Of a stretch of 64,000 nucleotides of DNA, positions 61,595 to 64,000 are shown piece by piece (the stretch's first letter is position 1; every line of letters begins with the position of its first letter). Source of the stretch: Arthrobacter liuii (GTDB lineage: Bacteria; Actinomycetota; Actinomycetes; Actinomycetales; Micrococcaceae); NCBI RefSeq assembly GCF_014639275.1, contig NZ_BMFW01000008.1, forward strand, positions 62,660-126,659, written 5' to 3'. The notes under the pieces are model-generated. The model worked only from the letters and a program-made list of their open reading frames with translations, was not told the origin of the DNA and did not search any database. Both the position numbers and the translations under genes were made by a program.

Positions 61595-62239
61595 GTGACT
61601 TCATTCGACGACGACGACGTTCCCGCCTCCGCCGGATTCCCGGCGGAGGACGGTTCCCACCCCTCCAAAAAGGAAAGGGTCGACCGGCCACGGATCGAGG
61701 CAGCCGTCCGCGAGATCCTCATTGCCATCGGTGAGGACCCGGACCGGGGCGGCCTCGCGGACACCCCGAAAAGGGTTGCGAAGGCGTACGCCGAGGTGTT
61801 CGCCGGACTGCACCATGATCCCGCGGACGTCCTGTCCACCACGTTCGACCTGGACCACGAGGAACTGGTCCTGGTCAAGGACATACCGTTCTACTCCACG
61901 TGCGAGCACCACCTGGTGCCGTTTCACGGGGTGGCCCACGTTGGCTACATCCCCTCGCACGACGGTAAGGTGACCGGGCTGAGCAAGCTGGCCCGCCTGG
62001 TGGATATCTACGCGCGCCGCCCCCAGGTGCAGGAACGGCTTACTACTGAAATTGTCGAAGCGATGGTGCGCCACCTCAAGCCCCGTGGCGCCATCGTCGT
62101 TGTTGAATGCGAACACATGTGCATGTCCATGCGCGGCGTCCGCAAGCCCGGAGCGAAGACCGTCACCAGTGCGGTCCGCGGGCAGCTTCATGACCCGGCC
62201 ACCCGTGCCGAAGCCATGAGCCTCATCCTCGGAAGGTAA
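61595..62239 (+). CDS. folE: GTP cyclohydrolase I
   Basis: The product has 214 residues. The zinc ligands are in [10 protein letters not shown] and the Cys in [30 protein letters not shown] and [23 protein letters not shown] are family markers. It turns GTP into dihydroneopterin triphosphate, the first step of folate synthesis. The GTG start is ten bases after the ftsH stop, and folP follows by nine bases. It is the first of four consecutive folate genes. Confidence 0.97.
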   Translation: MTSFDDDDVPASAGFPAEDGSHPSKKERVDRPRIEAAVREILIAIGEDPDRGGLADTPKRVAKAYAEVFAGLHHDPADVLSTTFDLDHEELVLVKDIPFYSTCEHHLVPFHGVAHVGYIPSHDGKVTGLSKLARLVDIYARRPQVQERLTTEIVEAMVRHLKPRGAIVVVECEHMCMSMRGVRKPGAKTVTSAVRGQLHDPATRAEAMSLILGR

Positions 62240-62248
62240 CCACAGACC

Positions 62249-63187
62249 ATGGATTCACTCGCCGCAGCCCCCGGAACGGGGCCTGCAACATCCCCGCTGC
62301 CCATCCTGCGCAAGCCCCGCCCGGCCGCACGCTTCGAAGACCTGCCTGCTGACCGCACCCTGGTCATGGGAATCCTGAACGTCACGCCGGATTCCTTCAG
62401 CGACGGCGGGAAGCATGCGACGGCGGACACCGCCATCGCGGCCGGCCTGCGGATGTTCTATGCCGGCGCAGACATCATCGACGTCGGGGGCGAGTCCACG
62501 CAGCCCGGTGCTGAGGATGTGACGCCGGACGAAGAGCAACGCCGCGTCCTGCCCGTGATCGAAGCGCTGGTGAAGGCCGGCGCGCTGGTCAGCATCGACA
62601 CCACCCATGCCTCCACCGCAGCCGCTGCCCTCAAAGCCGGCGCGGCCATCATCAACGACGTCTCCGGGCTGACCATCGAACCGGAGATGGTGGAGTTGGT
62701 AGCGGCGTCCAGGGCCCCCTACATCCTCACGCACCGCCGCGGGGACGCCAGGACCATGAACTCACTCGCCGAATACACGGACGTTGCAGGGGAAGTGGTG
62801 GCAGAGCTGGCAGGAGTGCGGGACAAGCTTTACGCCGCAGGGGCCAGCCAGGAACAAATCATCATCGATCCGGGCCTGGGGTTCGCCAAGAACGACGCCC
62901 AGAACTGGGAACTGCTGCAGAACCTTGACCAGCTGGACAGCCTGGGCCACAAGGTCCTGGTGGGTGCATCCCGCAAGCGTTTCCTCGGCACCCTGCTGAC
63001 GGTGGCGGGCAAGTCCGCCGCTCCCGAAGAGCGGGACGGCGCCACGGCCGCGATCACGGCAATCAGCGCCCACCGCGGTGCATGGGCCGTCCGCGTGCAC
63101 GACGTCGGTTCCAGCCTTGACGCCGTCAAGGTGGCTGCGCGCATGGCCGCAGTCTCCACGGCACAAGCCGTACCCAAAACACAATAG
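62249..63187 (+). CDS. folP: dihydropteroate synthase
   Basis: The product has 312 residues. The pterin-binding signatures are MGILNVTPDSFSDGG and DVGGESTQPGA, with later RKRFLG. It joins pterin pyrophosphate to p-aminobenzoate and is the sulfonamide target. The first 30 residues before the barrel are Pro/Ala-rich. It follows folE by nine bases and precedes folB by 13. Confidence 0.97.
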   Translation: MDSLAAAPGTGPATSPLPILRKPRPAARFEDLPADRTLVMGILNVTPDSFSDGGKHATADTAIAAGLRMFYAGADIIDVGGESTQPGAEDVTPDEEQRRVLPVIEALVKAGALVSIDTTHASTAAAALKAGAAIINDVSGLTIEPEMVELVAASRAPYILTHRRGDARTMNSLAEYTDVAGEVVAELAGVRDKLYAAGASQEQIIIDPGLGFAKNDAQNWELLQNLDQLDSLGHKVLVGASRKRFLGTLLTVAGKSAAPEERDGATAAITAISAHRGAWAVRVHDVGSSLDAVKVAARMAAVSTAQAVPKTQ

Positions 63188-63200
63188 GGCCGGGGGACCC

Positions 63201-63593
63201 ATGGACAGGATTACGCTGACCGGAGTGACCGCCGTCGGCCATCACGGCGTCTTCGATTTTGAACGCCGGGAGGGCCAGCCCTTTGTCGTGGACACAGTGC
63301 TCTACCTGGACTTCACGGAAGCGGCGCAGTCCGACGACGTGCGGGACACCGCGCACTATGGTGAGGTAGCGCAGCGTATTACCGACTGGATCTGCGGGGA
63401 GCCCCTGAACCTTATCGAGGCCCTCGCGGTGCGGATCGCGGACAGCCTCCTGGCGGAATTCAAGCTCCAGGCCGTGGACGTCACCGTCCATAAACCCCAG
63501 GCCCCCATTGAGGTCCCTTTCGGTGACGTGGCGGTCACCGTCCACAGGACACGGGTCCCTGCCGGCCAAGAGCTGACCGGGGCGCAGAGGTGA
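63201..63593 (+). CDS. folB: dihydroneopterin aldolase
   Basis: The product has 130 residues. It starts MDRITLTGVTAVGHHGVFDFERREGQPFVVD; the segment LNLIEALAVRIADSLL and late VHKPQAPI with the catalytic Lys are typical. It splits dihydroneopterin to 6-hydroxymethyl-dihydropterin. The ATG at 63201 is 13 bases after folP; only a weak GGGGG ribosome site is present. The stop overlaps the folK start (GTGA). Confidence 0.96.
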   Translation: MDRITLTGVTAVGHHGVFDFERREGQPFVVDTVLYLDFTEAAQSDDVRDTAHYGEVAQRITDWICGEPLNLIEALAVRIADSLLAEFKLQAVDVTVHKPQAPIEVPFGDVAVTVHRTRVPAGQELTGAQR

Positions 63594-64000
63594 ACAGGAG
63601 CTACACCAAGGCCGTGCTTGCGCTGGGCAGCAACCTTGGGGAACGGAACGAGACCCTGACCGAGGCCGTGGCGGACCTGGTGGATCCGCCGGAGGTCCGG
63701 CTGCTTGCCGTCTCGCCAATAGTCCAGACCAAGGCCGTGGGCGGCCCGGCCGGCCAGCCGGACTTCCTGAACATGGTGGTCACCGTGGAAACCAGCTTGA
63801 CTCCGCAGGAACTGCTGGCTCACTGCCAGGCGGTGGAGAACAAGCACCTCCGCGTCCGAGAGGTCCGCTGGGGGCCGCGGACGCTCGACGTCGACATCAT
63901 CACCTACGGCGAGCTCCGCAGCCAGGATCCCGCCCTTACCCTTCCGCATCCCCTGGCGGCGTCGCGTGCGTTCGTCCTCTACCCGTGGTCGCTCATCGAA
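63590..64000 (+). CDS. folK: HPPK pyrophosphokinase, 3' end cut by the window
   Basis: A GTG at 63590 overlaps the folB stop by four bases. The 137 codons visible start VNRSYTKAVLALGSNLGERN and include RWGPRTLDVDIITYG, the HPPK signature with metal-binding Asp pair, and PHPLAASRAFVLYPW. It adds pyrophosphate from ATP to 6-hydroxymethyl-dihydropterin, the step before folP. The gene continues beyond base 64000. It completes the block folE-folP-folB-folK. Confidence 0.95.
   Translation, partial: MNRSYTKAVLALGSNLGERNETLTEAVADLVDPPEVRLLAVSPIVQTKAVGGPAGQPDFLNMVVTVETSLTPQELLAHCQAVENKHLRVREVRWGPRTLDVDIITYGELRSQDPALTLPHPLAASRAFVLYPWSLIE

Noticed and set aside
1-64000. CRISPR arrays, tRNA and rRNA genes, IS elements or prophage
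   Set aside because: No regularly spaced repeats, no cloverleaf or rRNA-like stretch and no transposase or integrase motif were recognised; a tool search could still find a weak tRNA.

Overview
The window is high-GC DNA, densely coded on both strands, and looks like the chromosome of a free-living soil actinobacterium of the Micrococcaceae, most likely Arthrobacter or Pseudarthrobacter. This rests on protein character and gene order: a tilS-hpt-(lacI)-ftsH-folE-folP-folB-folK block, DivIVA/ANTAR/DUF4190/LapA-type proteins, phosphoketolase, many GTG starts, and many catabolic operons with ROK, LysR, GntR and LacI regulators. I see no phage, IS transposase, CRISPR array, rRNA or tRNA. No stretch above about 300 bases lacks a gene.

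Layout. (1) 1-2650: a stress-type short-chain dehydrogenase, an acidic disordered protein and a family-2 glycosyltransferase. (2) 2666-14387: a long minus-strand sugar or polyol operon. It holds two xylose-isomerase-like TIM-barrel proteins, three Gfo/Idh/MocA dehydrogenases, one degenerate dehydrogenase paralogue, a solute-binding lipoprotein with two ABC permeases but no ATPase, and a beta-propeller protein. A divergent ROK repressor and a palindrome lie at its head. The content fits a 3-keto-glycoside route of the levoglucosan type. (3) 14418-21837: a GH13 trehalose-synthase-like enzyme, then a tartrate-type unit (glycerate kinase, DctA-type carrier, tartrate dehydrogenase, LysR regulator). 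(4) 22021-31485: a GAF-ANTAR regulator with an SGNH hydrolase, a frameshifted NCS2 nucleobase permease beside a RutE-like reductase, a 2H phosphoesterase, phosphoglucomutase, a NERD protein, a LysG/LysE pair and a DUF4190 protein. (5) 31655-35520: a GntR regulator, the wreck of an SLC13/MatC-type permease, a class III CoA-transferase and a fused carboxyltransferase.

(6) 35542-46070: small envelope and hypothetical genes, amidase, rhodanese and prephenate dehydratase, lipid kinase, serS, an AbiEi/DUF559-like protein, HAD and histidine phosphatases, and an HTH protein. (7) 46251-50800: phosphoketolase, a DUF429 protein and a carboxylesterase. (8) 50943-64000: pyrophosphatase, a PBP4-type carboxypeptidase, a flavohemoprotein overlapping a DivIVA-like gene, a tiny exported protein, a zinc metalloprotease, tilS, hpt, a LacI regulator, ftsH, and the folate genes, with folK running off the end.

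The main unexplained structure is a family of about 65-bp hairpins, found four times between genes (31564, 42620, 43743, 50843). All share a CCCC/GGAC/CCCC...GGGG/GTCC/GGGG plan, and three share a GCGTGA loop. Two copies in opposite orientation bracket the AbiEi/DUF559-like gene, and one of them encodes that protein's C-terminus. Other candidates for a second look are the degenerate dehydrogenase, the permease remnant with an ATA in place of its start codon, and the CoA-transferase/carboxyltransferase pair beside it.
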